This document shows, in pieces, positions 11,570 through 22,752 of a stretch of DNA of 64,000 nucleotides. The translations under genes were made by a program, and so were the position numbers. Every line of letters starts with the position of its first letter. Within the stretch, counting starts at the first letter, position 1. A model generated the notes under the pieces. That model had not been told where the DNA came from. It did not search any database and saw only the letters and a program-made list of their open reading frames with translations. Location of the stretch: positions 4,464,001-4,528,000 of the forward strand of contig JAMSLZ010000001.1 of assembly GCA_026027325.1 (NCBI GenBank). Direction: 5' to 3'. The stretch is from Actinomucor elegans (Eukaryota > Mucoromycota > Mucoromycetes > Mucorales > Mucoraceae).

Positions 11570-13536
11570 AACATTAACTACCTGTAGATGGGAATAGATG
11601 GTAAGTAAATGTTAAAAAAAAAGAGAAAGAGATGTGTAAAATAAATAAGAGGGGCTAAATTCTTTTTTTTTACTACCGTATTATAGTAAAAACGTGTAAT
11701 ATGCAGCTCCATACCCTCATCAATAAAAAAAATTTCAATTCACGTCATCAAACGTAAGAAGGACATTAACTATCTACTTGTAATTCTAGTAATAACATCA
11801 AACTAAAGCTTATTATTCTCTATATATATCACTAATTCTAAAACAATGCACTATGTAACAACTACGCAATACAATAATAGCTGCAATTTAAGCTCCAAGC
11901 AAGTACCTTTAAGGTTGCTGTGTACACAAACAAAACAGCAACCTGAGTTCATCGGAGCGCAAACTAAACGCGACTACTATAAAAGAGAACAAGATACAGT
12001 GTTCCCATATTAAGTTGTCGCTCTTTTCAATTTGGCGTGTCATATTTGAGAATTCCACTTCTCGTTTTTTAAAGTTTTACTAGTCATATTTTGCAATTTC
12101 ACTTGTTACATTATAAAACCTTCTTCACGCAATTATTTTCACTTGTCGCTTTTCTCAAGAAGTAGTATCTAAGATGTTTACAGTAAAGTAGGCTTTACAA
12201 TTTCAAATGTAAAAATGTAACTGTCCCTGACCCTTTTTGGTATCCATAGTAATACGGCCCCCCCTTTTTTTTGAAATTAAAAGTATCTAGTCATCCGTGG
12301 TCATTTGTATTTCATCTGCTGCCTGTCCGAGCTATTTAAATACCAATTTGGTAGTCATGTTAACTGGATTCGATGCTATACTTTTTTTCAACTTAGTAAT
12401 GGGAATATCAAAAGACCAAGTAATCTGTATGTTTTTTTATGTAGAATACACCAAAGAAAATGTGAAGAAATACAGAAAACGAATTGAAGATTTTGATGTT
12501 ATCATGTATTCTACTTGCTAACACAGAAAAGTCTATTGATACTACGCAAGTATCATGATTCACTGATTTGATATATTTATTTACCATAGCTTGAAGAAGC
12601 TTCATCTTTATATTAATGTCTTCGTTGGATTCTTGATAATTGGCTAGGTAGATGCAAATAGAATGAATCAAATCATCTATGAAGAAATAAACTAGTTATG
12701 GTTCTTTTTTTTTTTTTTTTTTAATTCTATTATTTAAATTTATCGTAATAGTTTTCCTCCATGATATATAATTCTCTGACGCGATCTCCTACTGTTGCAG
12801 TATATTTCCTGTTTAAAAACGTCATTCCATTATTTCTACACTAAGTAGCAAATGATTGTGATGTTCGTCTTTCAAATAATTTGGAATACTGCTTTATTGT
12901 TTCAAGTATATCTGTGGTAGATATTTTCTGCTTACAATAAACTTCGACTTCATTAGATTCTTCGCAGCAATATCCTTTATAATGCATTGGAATTAAAAAC
13001 TCTCGAAACTTTGACATTACCTCTAGTTAGTTTCTTCGCTGGCATACCATATGCACTATTCTCTATGGATTTGATCATCTTTTTCACAATGATTTTCCTC
13101 CTATCTCATCTTCCTTGGGCTCACGCCTCTTAGATTGGTTCCCCCCAAAATCCACATAGTTAAATTGCTAGTATCCAGACAATTCCACTCCTTCCTCTGC
13201 CTTTTTTCCCTAGACCTCAAAGGGGTTTTTAGGCTCCACTTTTCTTCCAATCTAGCCTGAGAGGTACAGGTGTGCCTAATAAACACTACACGCTCACCAA
13301 GATCTTTTTTTTTATAATAAAATTCTTATTAATCTAACAAAATATCGCATTAAAATGTCAAAAACGGATTATCCAACGAAATTTTTTAATCTTCTTCTTT
13401 CTACTGTTTAATCTCCGAATCCCAGTCAAAGTCACCACAAACTAAATACTCTCTTAAACGATTAAGGTTTAAGTTCCGTTAAATACCAAGCCTTCACAAA
13501 AATAAATCCTTTCGATAATTACCAACACAATACATA
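11570..13536. other. intergenic region between cyclin and methyltransferase genes
   Basis: No gene could be supported here. Much of it is AT-rich with poly(T) tracts, including one near 12.7 kb. The stretch at about 13.1-13.28 kb is less AT-rich than its surroundings and leaves a 61-codon frame on the minus strand with no recognisable family, possibly a relic. The last 250 bp are probably the promoter and 5' leader of the methyltransferase gene, since the two flanking genes are divergent. Confidence 0.5.
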
Positions 13537-14487
13537 ATGAGCGAATCAGCACAACCAAAAGCTCGTCAGGACAATGCTAGAATTGCTATTGCCGATGATC
13601 GTTTAGATCAGCTTATCCAAAGAGCTCAAGGAGTTATTGCCAAAGACACTACTGAAGTACCTGATTTCTGGAAATCAAAGTATAAGAAAGAAGCAGCCAA
13701 AAACTGGGATCTATTCTATAAACGCAACACAACCAAGTTTTTTAAAGGTATACATTGTATTCCTGATCAAGATTTGATTCTGATTTCGTTATTTGTTCTC
13801 TAGATCGTCATTGGACAGATCGTGAATTCACAGAACTAGCAGATCAATCAAAAGAACAAAAATGTTTAGAAGTGGGCTGTGGTGTAGGCAACTTTGTCTT
13901 TCCATTATTAGCAGATAACCCTTCTTTATTCATATACGCTTGCGATTTTTCTAAACGTGCTATTGATATGGTGAAATCCAACGAACATTACGATGAATCT
14001 CGATGCAAAGCCTTTGTCTGCGATTTGACAGCTGATAAACTAACAGATAATGTTCCTGAAAATACACTCGATCTGGTAATCATAGTTTAGTTTCTGTTCT
14101 GTATTTGCCGCTTACATATCGTTATAGGTTTCTGCCATCTTTGTGTTTTCAGCAATTCCACCCGAAAAGATGGATATCGCACTCAAAAACATCTATAGTG
14201 TATTAAAGCCAGGAGGACAGGTCATATTCCGTGATTACGGTATATACGATGAAGCGCAAATCAAATTCAGTGCAGCTTCCGATAAGCGTTTAGATAGCAA
14301 TTTCTATGTACGTCATGATGGTACCATGAGTTACTTTTTCTCAAAAGAAGACTTGCAAAACCGTTTTGAAGCAGAAGGATTTCAAACTACCAAGTGTGAA
14401 TATGTCTATCGCGAAACCATCAATCGTGGTATGGAAATGAGAATAGACAGAATTTTTGTTCAAGGCAAATTCCAAAAACCATTGTAA
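13537..14487 (+). CDS. tRNA (cytosine-32) N3-methyltransferase, METTL6/Trm140 type
   Basis: SAM-dependent class I methyltransferase of the METTL2/6/8-Trm140 family, which makes 3-methylcytidine at position 32 of tRNA anticodon loops. Exons are 13537-13747, 13804-14075 and 14128-14487, giving 280 residues, the size of METTL6. The N-terminal signature PDFWKSKYKKEAAKNWDLFY is followed by KRNTTKFFKDRHWTDREF. The SAM-binding motif is LEVGCGVGNFVFPLL. Later family motifs are IYACDFSKRAIDMVK, FVFSAIPPEKM, LKPGGQVIFRDYG, a DGTMSYFFSKEDL segment and an RETINRGMEMRIDRIFVQGKF end. Both introns (56 and 52 nt) restore the frame precisely. The gene converges on the dioxygenase gene with only 58 bp between stops. 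The exact tRNA substrates (Ser or Thr) cannot be read from sequence. Confidence 0.93.
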
Positions 14488-14545
14488 TCATAATACATAT
14501 CATGTAGATCTTTTTTTTATTATTAATTAATAAATGACATAATAG

Positions 14546-15960
14546 TTAGGCTTTGGGATCAAAGCCATATCGTGCGCTTAATACGCGTAATTTATCCTTG
14601 AGCGAGTCCAAGTTGAGATAGGTTCCTTTGAGGTGTCTATCACCGCTAGTAGGGTCAAAGGAAGTACGTCCATGTAAGACACGTCTATTAGCAAACATGA
14701 CCAGCTGGCCGGGTTGCAGAGTAAGCTGATAGCGGAGTGAGTTATCCTCGATCAAGTCGGCAAACTTTTGGAATGCACCATAGAATTTCTTGGCCTCATG
14801 AGGTGACAGATCGTCCATAGGTCCCTGAAACTGGGGTGCGTAGTTCACATGACTGTCCCATGCAGGTCCACTATGGGGCTCATCAGTGACAATTGTAGGT
14901 CTTTTGTAAAACATATGATGACCATTATTGATATAATGGAAAGTAACGGGTGTCTCTTTGAGGATCTGATAATCTTGGGGATATCTTTCTTTTAGCTGTT
15001 CAACAGCACGGAAAGAATCAACAAAGATACTAGCGCCACCAGTGACGCTGTTCTTAAGGCTGTGTAAGAGCTGAATACCGGGAGGACTATCCAAATACCT
15101 ATCAAATAATTGTATAAATAAATCACGCTAGAAAAATAGAAAATCTGGGGTTTGTCTTACATCAGATCCATATGGAAACCCAGATAAAGACTAGTGTAAG
15201 CAATGTTGATAGATTTAGCTACGTTTTTTACATCAAAGTCGCGGCCATAAAATGTCTCTTGAATAGGACCAATTCTCTCGGCAACTTGAGTCGCTGATTC
15301 ATCCTTCAAAGGCACGTCCTTTAGAAAGACTAAACCGGTGTTGTACAGGCGTTGAACCGCTGTATGAAGGCCCTCGTCTGTGTTCATATATTGATCATAG
15401 GATACCCAATCTAGTTTATATTCATCCGCACTCCACGTCTGAGGTTGGATATGATTAAATCTGAACTTTTCACTCGACAAATTGGACTGGTATCTCTGTA
15501 GAAATTCCAGAGGGAAGCGACTGACATGTGTGCTCGAATCCTTACCATGTCGAAGAGATTGATTCCAGGTAATTTCTGCTTCTTCACCAATTATTTCGAC
15601 GTTTGTGGGCTTGATATCAAGCGGGATATCTGCAGATGAGTGGAGTTTTTGACGGCTAGAAGGGTGAACGCATTGAGGACAAGGACAATTATCTCTGAGC
15701 CAAAGGTAGCTATAAGTGCTTGGTGTATGAGGTTCATTTGACCATTTGACGCTGAGAGCGTCTTCACCTACAAAGGCAATTTCGCCTTTAGTAGAAAAGG
15801 CGGCACTGAGAGTATCTTCACCTACAGAGGTTACTTCGCCTTGGGCAGGAAGGGCACTGTAGAACCTCGATGTAGCTCGAGCGTTGATAGCCCTAACATA
15901 GCTTGATCGATAGGTAGAAGTCCTAAGAATTGAACCTACAGTTCTAGAGATAGAAAACAT
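14546..15960 (-). CDS. gamma-butyrobetaine dioxygenase (carnitine biosynthesis)
   Basis: Fe(II)/2-oxoglutarate dioxygenase that probably hydroxylates gamma-butyrobetaine to carnitine; the sister enzyme trimethyllysine dioxygenase cannot be fully excluded. Exons are 15960-15161 and 15098-14546, giving 450 residues. Residues 1-35 are rich in Arg and Ser without acids, a likely mitochondrial targeting sequence. The N-terminal domain has the zinc motif WLRDNCPCPQCVHP (Cys92, Cys94, Cys97, His99). The TauD-like domain has the iron ligands His263 and Asp265 in GFHMDLM, which spans the splice junction, and His409 in RRVLHGR, with Arg421 (GDRHLKG) placed to bind 2-oxoglutarate. A 54-bp tandem duplication gives two copies of a strand-like segment (GEVTSVGEDTLS at 41-52 and GEIAFVGEDALS at 59-70) just before the zinc motif. 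Confidence 0.92.
15749..15857 (-). repeat. 54-bp tandem duplication inside the dioxygenase gene
   Basis: Two adjacent diverged copies with a period of exactly 54 bp: TCTTCACCTACA begins at 15761 and again at 15815 on the plus strand. Frame is kept, adding 18 residues to the N-terminal domain. Confidence 0.8.
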
Positions 15961-17514
15961 GGTTCAACTTATAAAGAAAAGTAGAAAAAAAAAAGAGACA
16001 TTAAAAGATGTAAATAAAATGTGTAATTATAAATCGATACCGTGGAAACAAATATTTCAAGTTCAGACCTGTATCTAATCTTAAGTGTTTTCTTGTGGAG
16101 TGATGCTCATGGCTTATCTTGAAAAAAAAAAAAAGTCCATAGCAAGCACAAATAGAAAAATGAACATAGACCATTTAGCTATGCACTTGCTGAAAAATCG
16201 TGTAGCTGGGATTGGGCTTGGCAAAATCATTGCTTGATAATCTGATCAATTTGAAGTAAGCTGTTATAGGATGCTATAGGAAACATAGTAATCGAATGCC
16301 AGACAATAGGCATTGTTATGACGGTTAACTAATGAGAGTTATAAATTGGCAACTGCATATGGAGCATTCCATGTAGCAAAAATATTGGAGTCACAATCAG
16401 GCTTTCACCAGATTCAATTCATTGTGAACAAGGACATGATTGATATTATGATAACAATTACATGTAATTGGCTGTCATTACTGAATGATATCATAATCTC
16501 ATCGTACTGCAATTAAACAACAATCCCGGATTGCAGATGCAGCAGTTCATTCTGAGTTTTGTTGAATACAAATCAAATGAAATTTGTCAAATCTATAAAT
16601 AATTAAGACTAGTTCCTAAGAAATGTATATGTGGTTGACAGTTAATTTGAGATATAGCACATTTATAGTAATTCAGTCAAGTAATGGCTCTAATAGGTAT
16701 AGTAGTCCATTTTGAATGTATACAAGTCATAGGAAGCGCCATTAAAAAAGTCATGTCCAAATGTTCAAAATGGGAATTCTTAAGAGAATTTTCTCGACCT
16801 AGAATGGGAAATTCCAACAAAATTGAAAATAATGTACACCTAATTTTTTTTTTTTTTTTTTTTTTCGTGTGTGTGTGGCGTGAAGTTAGCATTTGATGGG
16901 TTTCATATAAAATACTCAAGCTATGGCATTTTCAAAAAAATAACCTTGAAACCGCCGTTTACCCATAATAAATTCCTTGTTTAAAAGAAACATCTGATGA
17001 TTTTTATGTCATTAGCTATACAGTTAAATTCTTTATGAGGTTTGTTAATAAATAGTTTGCGTATTGGCTTTAGATTTTTTTTTCTCGATATTTTAGTGTT
17101 TAAAGGCTGTCATCCAATAAAAATCGACCGTAATTTAAACAGAGGAAGGAAGGAGTGGGCAATCAAAATCAAGGCTATACATTTATCGGTCATACACAGA
17201 AAGGATGGTTATTATAGTCGAGTTGAGATATGGCTGTGAATGTGATGTCTACGGAGATGTGATGTTAATTTATGTTTCTTGTTTATATTTTTGAAATTTT
17301 GGATGGAACAATCGAGCTGAAATGTACACATACCTGCCTGTAAAGCATCAGCTCTTTAGAGGACTCGATAATGAAGATCCCAGAATCCAGTTGCATTGTA
17401 AATATCTCATCTGTTTACAAATTTTTGAAGGATGAATTCCTACAATATATAATGGTAGGCACGTAATATCATAGCTCTTGTATTCATTTGCTTGTCTTTG
17501 AATTCGATCAGAAG
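15961..17514. other. intergenic region between divergent dioxygenase and lipase genes
   Basis: AT-rich DNA with no supportable gene. There is a long poly(T) tract near 16.84-16.87 kb followed by a short GT run. Both ends should be promoters, since the dioxygenase reads left and the lipase reads right. Confidence 0.5.
17446..17452 (+). promoter_or_regulatory. TATA box of the 17.5 kb lipase
   Basis: TATATAA lies 63 bp before the lipase start codon, a fitting distance for a core promoter with a short leader. Confidence 0.45.
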
Positions 17515-18978
17515 ATGAAAGTCTATCCCGTACTAGCAACTTCACTATTTTTGTTCCATTCAGTAGTTTGTGGCATTCGAAAAACAAAACTAACTAACGA
17601 TACAGCTTGGCCAATATTATATTATGTCGAAGGTGGAATTAATATGGCCAGCGGACTGGATGGCTTATATCGCTTCTTGGCTGATGAAGATCTCACGCCT
17701 CACGCTCGATCAGTTATCCGCTACGATGCAACATCGGAAGAGTTCAAAACACTTAGCTTTTACTCAAAGTTGAGCAAAACATCCAATTGTAGAGCTAGTT
17801 TTGACAAGTGGGATTGTGAGGGCTGCAAGGATCTCTTGCCTGATGGAGTGGTTGTGAGATCCTTCAGTACATTTCCTCTAGGTATAACTGGAAACATTGT
17901 TGTATCAGACACGTAAAGATGTTATACATAGAGCAAGGAAACAAGTATGCTAATCATCTGTCTTAGAGCGAAAACTATCTTTATTCAGATCCAGGGGGCC
18001 TCTTCAATTCGCAATAAGCTGACAGTGAGTGGCAATCTTCATTATACATAGTATAACCTTTTCACATTGTTTATATTCAGTTTAGAGAGGCTGGCCTTGT
18101 ACCGCATCCAAGTATTCCAGGCGCAAATGTTCAACGTGGTTTACTACAAGCGATGACCGACATCAGAGATATTTTGCATAATACCGTAACAGATCAGTTA
18201 CTTTTGCATCCCGATTACGCTGTTCATGTAACAGGGTAAGCAAAAATGTATCAGGAAATCTGTTTAACTCAATTGTATCTGTTTTAAACTAGGCATTCGT
18301 TTGGTGGAGGAGTCGGATCACTCATTGTGGTCGACTTGTATCAAGCTTTTCCTCAGCTGAATTCAACCAACTTAGTTGGATATTTAATGGGTATTGATGG
18401 TCACTTGGTCATAAGGACAAGGCTAACTAGTTAAATACTTTTAGGGAAGCCCAGAGTAGGTGATTTTGCATACGCAAAATACGTTGGAGATGAGAAGATC
18501 CAAATTCGAAGATTAACACAACAGGCAGATGGTAATCGATTAAACTTTTTGATGTGAGCAATGATTAACTGTCTTACTGCCTTCTGTACTTAGACATTGT
18601 TCATCGTCCAGATATCAGAGATGGATTTGTGGTGGGTTTGTCGCATATAATCTAAAAAGTACGCTTACTAAGCCTTATTTATATAGCATGAAGGGGATGA
18701 ATACTGGATAAGGTCAGAAGAAACGCCAGATGCTTGTAAGTATAAAAAGGTAAATGCCAGATCAAGGTTGACTGATATTATATTTTTGCAAGTGTTTTGC
18801 CCTGGGCCCTATGAAACAAGAAACTGTTCCAACTCGATGAAATATGTAACCATTTTTGATCATTTAATGTAAGAATATCTTAATTATTGCAGATGTTGAC
18901 TGTTCGCTCAAGCATGTTCATTATAGGTCTTTTGGCACTTTTCAAGGCTGTAAAGATCTTCTCTATAACTTACTTTAA
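17515..18978 (+). CDS. secreted class 3 lipase, short-pro-region type
   Basis: Rhizomucor-type triacylglycerol lipase homologue. Exons are 17515-17912, 17967-18024, 18081-18235, 18293-18390, 18445-18531, 18594-18631, 18687-18735, 18793-18868 and 18927-18978, giving 336 residues. The ATG at 17515 starts a clean signal peptide (MKVYPVLATSLFLFHSVVCG). The triad is Ser206 in GHSFGG, Asp265/266 in ADDIVHRPD and His318 in IFDHL. Other landmarks are RASFDKWDCEGC, FIQIQGASSIRNKLT, GKPRVGDFAYAKY, CPGPYETRNCSNS and a C-terminal SFGTFQGC. The last intron was placed so that DHL is followed by the conserved C-terminal cysteine; using the earlier AG would end the protein just after DHL. It lacks the KR-VGGMT processing segment of the 42-53 kb lipases. 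It also lacks one intron that its 9 kb relative and the three array lipases all keep. Confidence 0.9.
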
Positions 18979-19142
18979 TCTATGTAATTCAAGCTTTGTT
19001 TGAAAATTAGCTTGATAGAATAAATGCGATAACTAGCATATTTGACCTATCAGATGTTACCCTATCAATTTTTCTAAGCCAGAACACATATTTATTATAA
19101 AGTGAAAGTAATTGACGGCTGAATCTATTATATACAATCGGC

Positions 19143-20107
19143 TTAACGCTTAGCAAACATTTGAGATAAGCCAGGCATATCTGAAAGCATCTTTTGTGCG
19201 TCAGCTTGAGATTGATTGATTTCTTCTGCAGCATCAGGATCTACACATTATCAGTGAGTTACAACCCATGCAAAAGATGTTCTTTACTTACCCATATTCT
19301 TTAACTGATCCATCATCTTTGGCATAAAGAACATCATAATAGCACTGAAACCGAGCATCAAGAACATAGGGTTCTTGAACATACCCATAACATTGAATCC
19401 TTGTCGTTGCTATATTTTTGATCCATAAGTCATCTTTACGCTGTGCTGCAAGTTTTGTTCTTACCATAAAGTATTCTGCCTCTGCTTTGGCTTGAATCTC
19501 GAGAGGATAGTTCACTGAATAACCTTTTTGATTCCAATCAACGCCCAGTGCAGTGTAAGCTGCTTGGATTTGATCATCTTCGCTAATATCGACACGTAAC
19601 TAGCGCAGAGGTAATAATTAGCTGAGTCTTTCAAAGCTGACAACACATCGTTGATCTACCTTTGGATATATATGCTTGATACTTTGAACTTCTAACAAGT
19701 AAGATCCTGGCTTGACGTTGGAACTAATGCAAGCAAAAGTAACTATTAGTTGAGCAATGGGAACGAATCTTGGGAGAGGTGGAGATGAAAGGTGAGATCT
19801 TACATTGTGAATTCGCCATTAGACTTGATATAGGCAATATACTGTGCACCATTAAGTACAACTCTTGTAGTGGAAGCGTCAATCTCGGATACATCTAAAA
19901 TGTCATTTAATAATGAGCTAATAATCTGATACATCATAAAGCTCATTACCTTGAATTACGGCATTCGGTATGATTTTACCTTGAATATTAAAGGCAGAGG
20001 CTATTGTTACCAGGAAACTGAAGATAAAGCGTTAATAAGAACCGAGATTTGAATTAGTTTAGATCGATATAATAGTACCTTGCAAGAACTACAGCCAACA
20101 GTTTCAT
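19143..20107 (-). CDS. EMC7: ER membrane protein complex subunit 7
   Basis: Subunit of the EMC insertase that places transmembrane segments into the ER membrane. Exons, 5' to 3': 20107-20079, 20017-19950, 19894-19804, 19723-19660, 19599-19465, 19409-19292 and 19240-19143, giving 200 residues. The signal peptide is MKLLAVVLASFLVTIASA. A lumenal beta-sandwich follows, with STTRVVLNGAQYIAYIKSNG, then GEFTISNVKPGSYLLEV and YPLEIQAKAEAEYFM. One transmembrane segment lies within KNPMFLMLGFSAIMMFFMPK. The cytosolic tail is DPDAAEEINQSQADAQKM to GLSQMFAKR. All these elements match EMC7 in order. The start is only 169 bp from the divergent GT8 gene, so they share a promoter region. Confidence 0.93.
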
Positions 20108-20276
20108 TTTTCGTGTTTGTTATTCGTAAAAATGATGTAGTGATAGGCACTGCAAACCGCGCTAATGTTATAACACACTGTACATCATTTATTCATGGTC
20201 CGATCTCTACAAAAAAAAAAAAGTTTGCATAAGTTTTTTTTTTCGTCAGTGTTTCCCTTTTCTTTTACAATATCCT
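20108..20276. promoter_or_regulatory. divergent promoter between EMC7 and GT8 gene
   Basis: 169 bp separate the two start codons. The segment holds a 13-nt A run followed by a T run and pyrimidine-rich sequence next to the GT8 start, a common fungal promoter composition. No TATA box stands out. Confidence 0.45.
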
Positions 20277-21221
20277 ATGGTAACTGAGTATTCTCTGAAT
20301 GCGGCTTGGGCTGTGGTTCTTACAAGCACAAATAACTATATCAAAGGCATAGTTGCGCTTAAATATGCTTTACATGATTTACATCATAGCCAGTATCCTC
20401 TCTTGGTTCTTTACACGCCAACAGTTGCGTCTGGGGTAGTCGAGATATTAAAAGACATTGGTTGTGTTGTAAAACAAGTAGACTTTATCCATCCAATTGG
20501 CAAGGTAGAGTATAAATCCGAACGGTTTATTGAAACTTGGACGAAGCTGGTGGCATGGAACCAAACAGAATACGAAAGACTAGTATTAATAGACGCTGAT
20601 ATGCTACCTCTTCAAAATATGGATGAACTCATGTGTCTTTATTTGCCAAACAAAAATTGGGTAGCTGCCTCACACGCATGTGTATGCAATCCTCAGAAGA
20701 TTCAACATTATCCTCCCTCTTGGACTCCCGAGAACTGCTCTTACACTGGTTGCGGCACATCGGCTTGTGTTGAACCCACTTCGGCAGATAGCAAAGCTAG
20801 TTATTTTAATAGCGGCTTGGTTGTCCTTTCACCGGACAATGGATTATTTAGGACAATGATAGGTTACCTAAACAGTATTTCGGATCTAAACATTTTTCCC
20901 TTTCCTGACCAAGATTTTTTGAACGTGGTCTTCAAAAACAAATGGAAGCCGGTGCCTTTTATTTATAACGCGCTAAAGACTTTACAATGGGCTCATAAAC
21001 CCATGTGGGACATAAAGTACGTCAAAAACATTCACTACATCTTAACAAAGCCCTGGGATGTTAATCTCGAACACGAATTATCCGAATTGGAAACTATCTA
21101 TAGGCCGTTGTACAATATTTGGTGGGAGAACTACAATCAAATGCGCAGGTCCAATATCAATGATATCAAGAACTTAGAAAATCTTATTTCATCAGACATT
21201 ACTAATACGATAAACCCTTAA
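20277..21221 (+). CDS. glycosyltransferase family 8 protein (glycogenin/galactinol synthase-like)
   Basis: Retaining glycosyltransferase of family GT8, using a nucleotide-sugar donor and a divalent metal. A single exon encodes 314 residues. Visible motifs are the N-terminal AWAVVLTSTNNYIKGIVALK, the metal-binding DxD as DADML (Asp106, Asp108), FNSGLVVLSPD, FPDQDFLNVVFK and the C-terminal HYILTKPW, which supplies the second metal-binding His. There is no signal peptide or membrane segment, so it is probably cytosolic. Fungal proteins of this type resemble glycogenin and plant galactinol synthase; the acceptor cannot be told from the sequence. The next gene, an acyltransferase, starts 134 bp downstream on the same strand. 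Confidence 0.85.
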   Translation: MVTEYSLNAAWAVVLTSTNNYIKGIVALKYALHDLHHSQYPLLVLYTPTVASGVVEILKDIGCVVKQVDFIHPIGKVEYKSERFIETWTKLVAWNQTEYERLVLIDADMLPLQNMDELMCLYLPNKNWVAASHACVCNPQKIQHYPPSWTPENCSYTGCGTSACVEPTSADSKASYFNSGLVVLSPDNGLFRTMIGYLNSISDLNIFPFPDQDFLNVVFKNKWKPVPFIYNALKTLQWAHKPMWDIKYVKNIHYILTKPWDVNLEHELSELETIYRPLYNIWWENYNQMRRSNINDIKNLENLISSDITNTINP

Positions 21222-21355
21222 TATATAATAATAAAAAGAGCCGCGGTGGGTTTTTAACATGCTTCAATCACCGTGTATTAAACCGATGTTTGAAAGTATA
21301 TATATAACATACTAAAATCATTGCAAAGGACACTCTTCAACATAACAATAAAGCA

Positions 21356-22752
21356 ATGGTTCCTATTCCTCCCAAGCACCGATCATTCATTACATGTAAT
21401 GCTGGATTGCAATCAGGTACAATTCCTTCTCCAGAAGGTTTCAGCCTGGTTACATCGCATATATATACCAAAATGTCTGTATTTTTTGAAAACACCGACT
21501 GCGAACCCGGCTTCATGAATCCTGAAACTATCAGGGCGAGTCTTCAAAAAACGCTGGAATATTATTACCCTTTATCCGGCAGACTCATCAAGAAAGAGAA
21601 TGGCCGATACGATATTGGACACTTTGATAAAGGCGTTCTTTTTGAAGTCTGTGATTCAGCTGATGACTTTCAAGTATGGAAGAATTCCAACTTTTCCTAC
21701 AGTGTCGTGCCTTTTGAAGAACTGATACCTATCAAGCGCTACGTCGGTAGAGATTCCCCTCTCCTGGGTATCCGACTCGTTTATACACGCTGCGGTAGTT
21801 GTATTATTTCCTTATCGATTCATCATAAGCTGGCCGATGGTGTTGTCTCTGCAAACTTTATCTCTGTGCTTACGCGTATCAGTCGTGGTGAAAAGATTGA
21901 TCCCAGCGAAGTTCATATGTATACTGACCAGAAGAGAAAGCCCGTTCAACCTTTACCTGGTGTCGATCACAACACGCTGTATCCTCATTATCTACCTGGT
22001 GAAGCCCCTTTGCCTACAATCAAGCCTGGTCCATCCAAGAAACTGATTTTCAGTTTTGATATGAACGTTATGGAACAACTTTACAAGAAAGTCATTGAAT
22101 CAGGCAATGATTCCAATACAAGAATATCGCAGTTCGAAGTAATAGCTGCCTTCGTTCATCGATCTATCGTTAAAGCACGCAAGTATGCTCCAGATCACTG
22201 TGCCGACCTGATCTGCATCAAAGCTCAGCATCATTTACATCCAGATCCTAACATGGTCAACTATTTCGGGAATTATTGCGTGTAAGTGCTGCTTTTTGAC
22301 TTCTACCATCACATCCTGTACTAATGTTTAGCTGTTCATTTAGCCCTGTACCTGTACCTTTGACAGCAAAGCAAACGCTGGACATGGGCGTGTTTAATGT
22401 AGCCAAAGAGCTGCGCAAATGCATTCGAGCAATAGATATACCCTATATGGAGTCGTTAGAGCACTATTTCAATCACTCAAAGAATGTAGAACATATTGTA
22501 GGCCCAGTCAACCGTCTTGCCTATGGTGGAGTTGGTTTCTCAGATTGGTCAAGATTTATCAGTAACTATGATTTTGGTTGGGGAAAACATCTATGCGTAA
22601 GAAGCTTTGTTGAAACATCACCGTTACCTGCCATCACAATAATGCCGTATCGACCCAACACCGTAGAGATAGTTATTCAATTAGATACCGAAAGCATGAA
22701 TAGATTGATAAGAGATCGCGATTTCATGGCATACGTCAAGACAATCCATTAA
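21356..22752 (+). CDS. BAHD-type acyltransferase
   Basis: CoA-dependent acyltransferase of the BAHD/transferase family (PF02458 type). Exon 1 is 21356-22281. Exon 2 begins at 22332 or 22344 and ends at 22752, giving 448 or 444 residues. The two acceptors are 12 nt apart and both keep the frame; the second lies at a more usual distance from the branch-like CTAAT. The catalytic HxxxDG is HHKLADG (His157, Asp161), and the structural DFGWGKP motif appears as DFGWGKH in exon 2. TLEYYYPLSGRL is the usual N-terminal block. There is no targeting signal. The substrate is unknown. The adjacent GT8 gene may mean a glycosylated and acylated product, but this is speculation. Confidence 0.88.

Noticed and set aside
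12297..12521. Overlapping short frames near 12.4 kb
   Set aside because: Low-complexity, AT-rich sequence with frames on both strands of similar length; no support for any.
13101..13286. Less AT-rich stretch with a 61-codon minus-strand frame
   Set aside because: Possibly an old transposon fragment, but I see no diagnostic motif and cannot name it.
18893..18978. Earlier acceptor for the last exon of the 17.5 kb lipase
   Set aside because: It would give a stop two codons after DHL and lose the conserved C-terminal cysteine region that the downstream acceptor restores.
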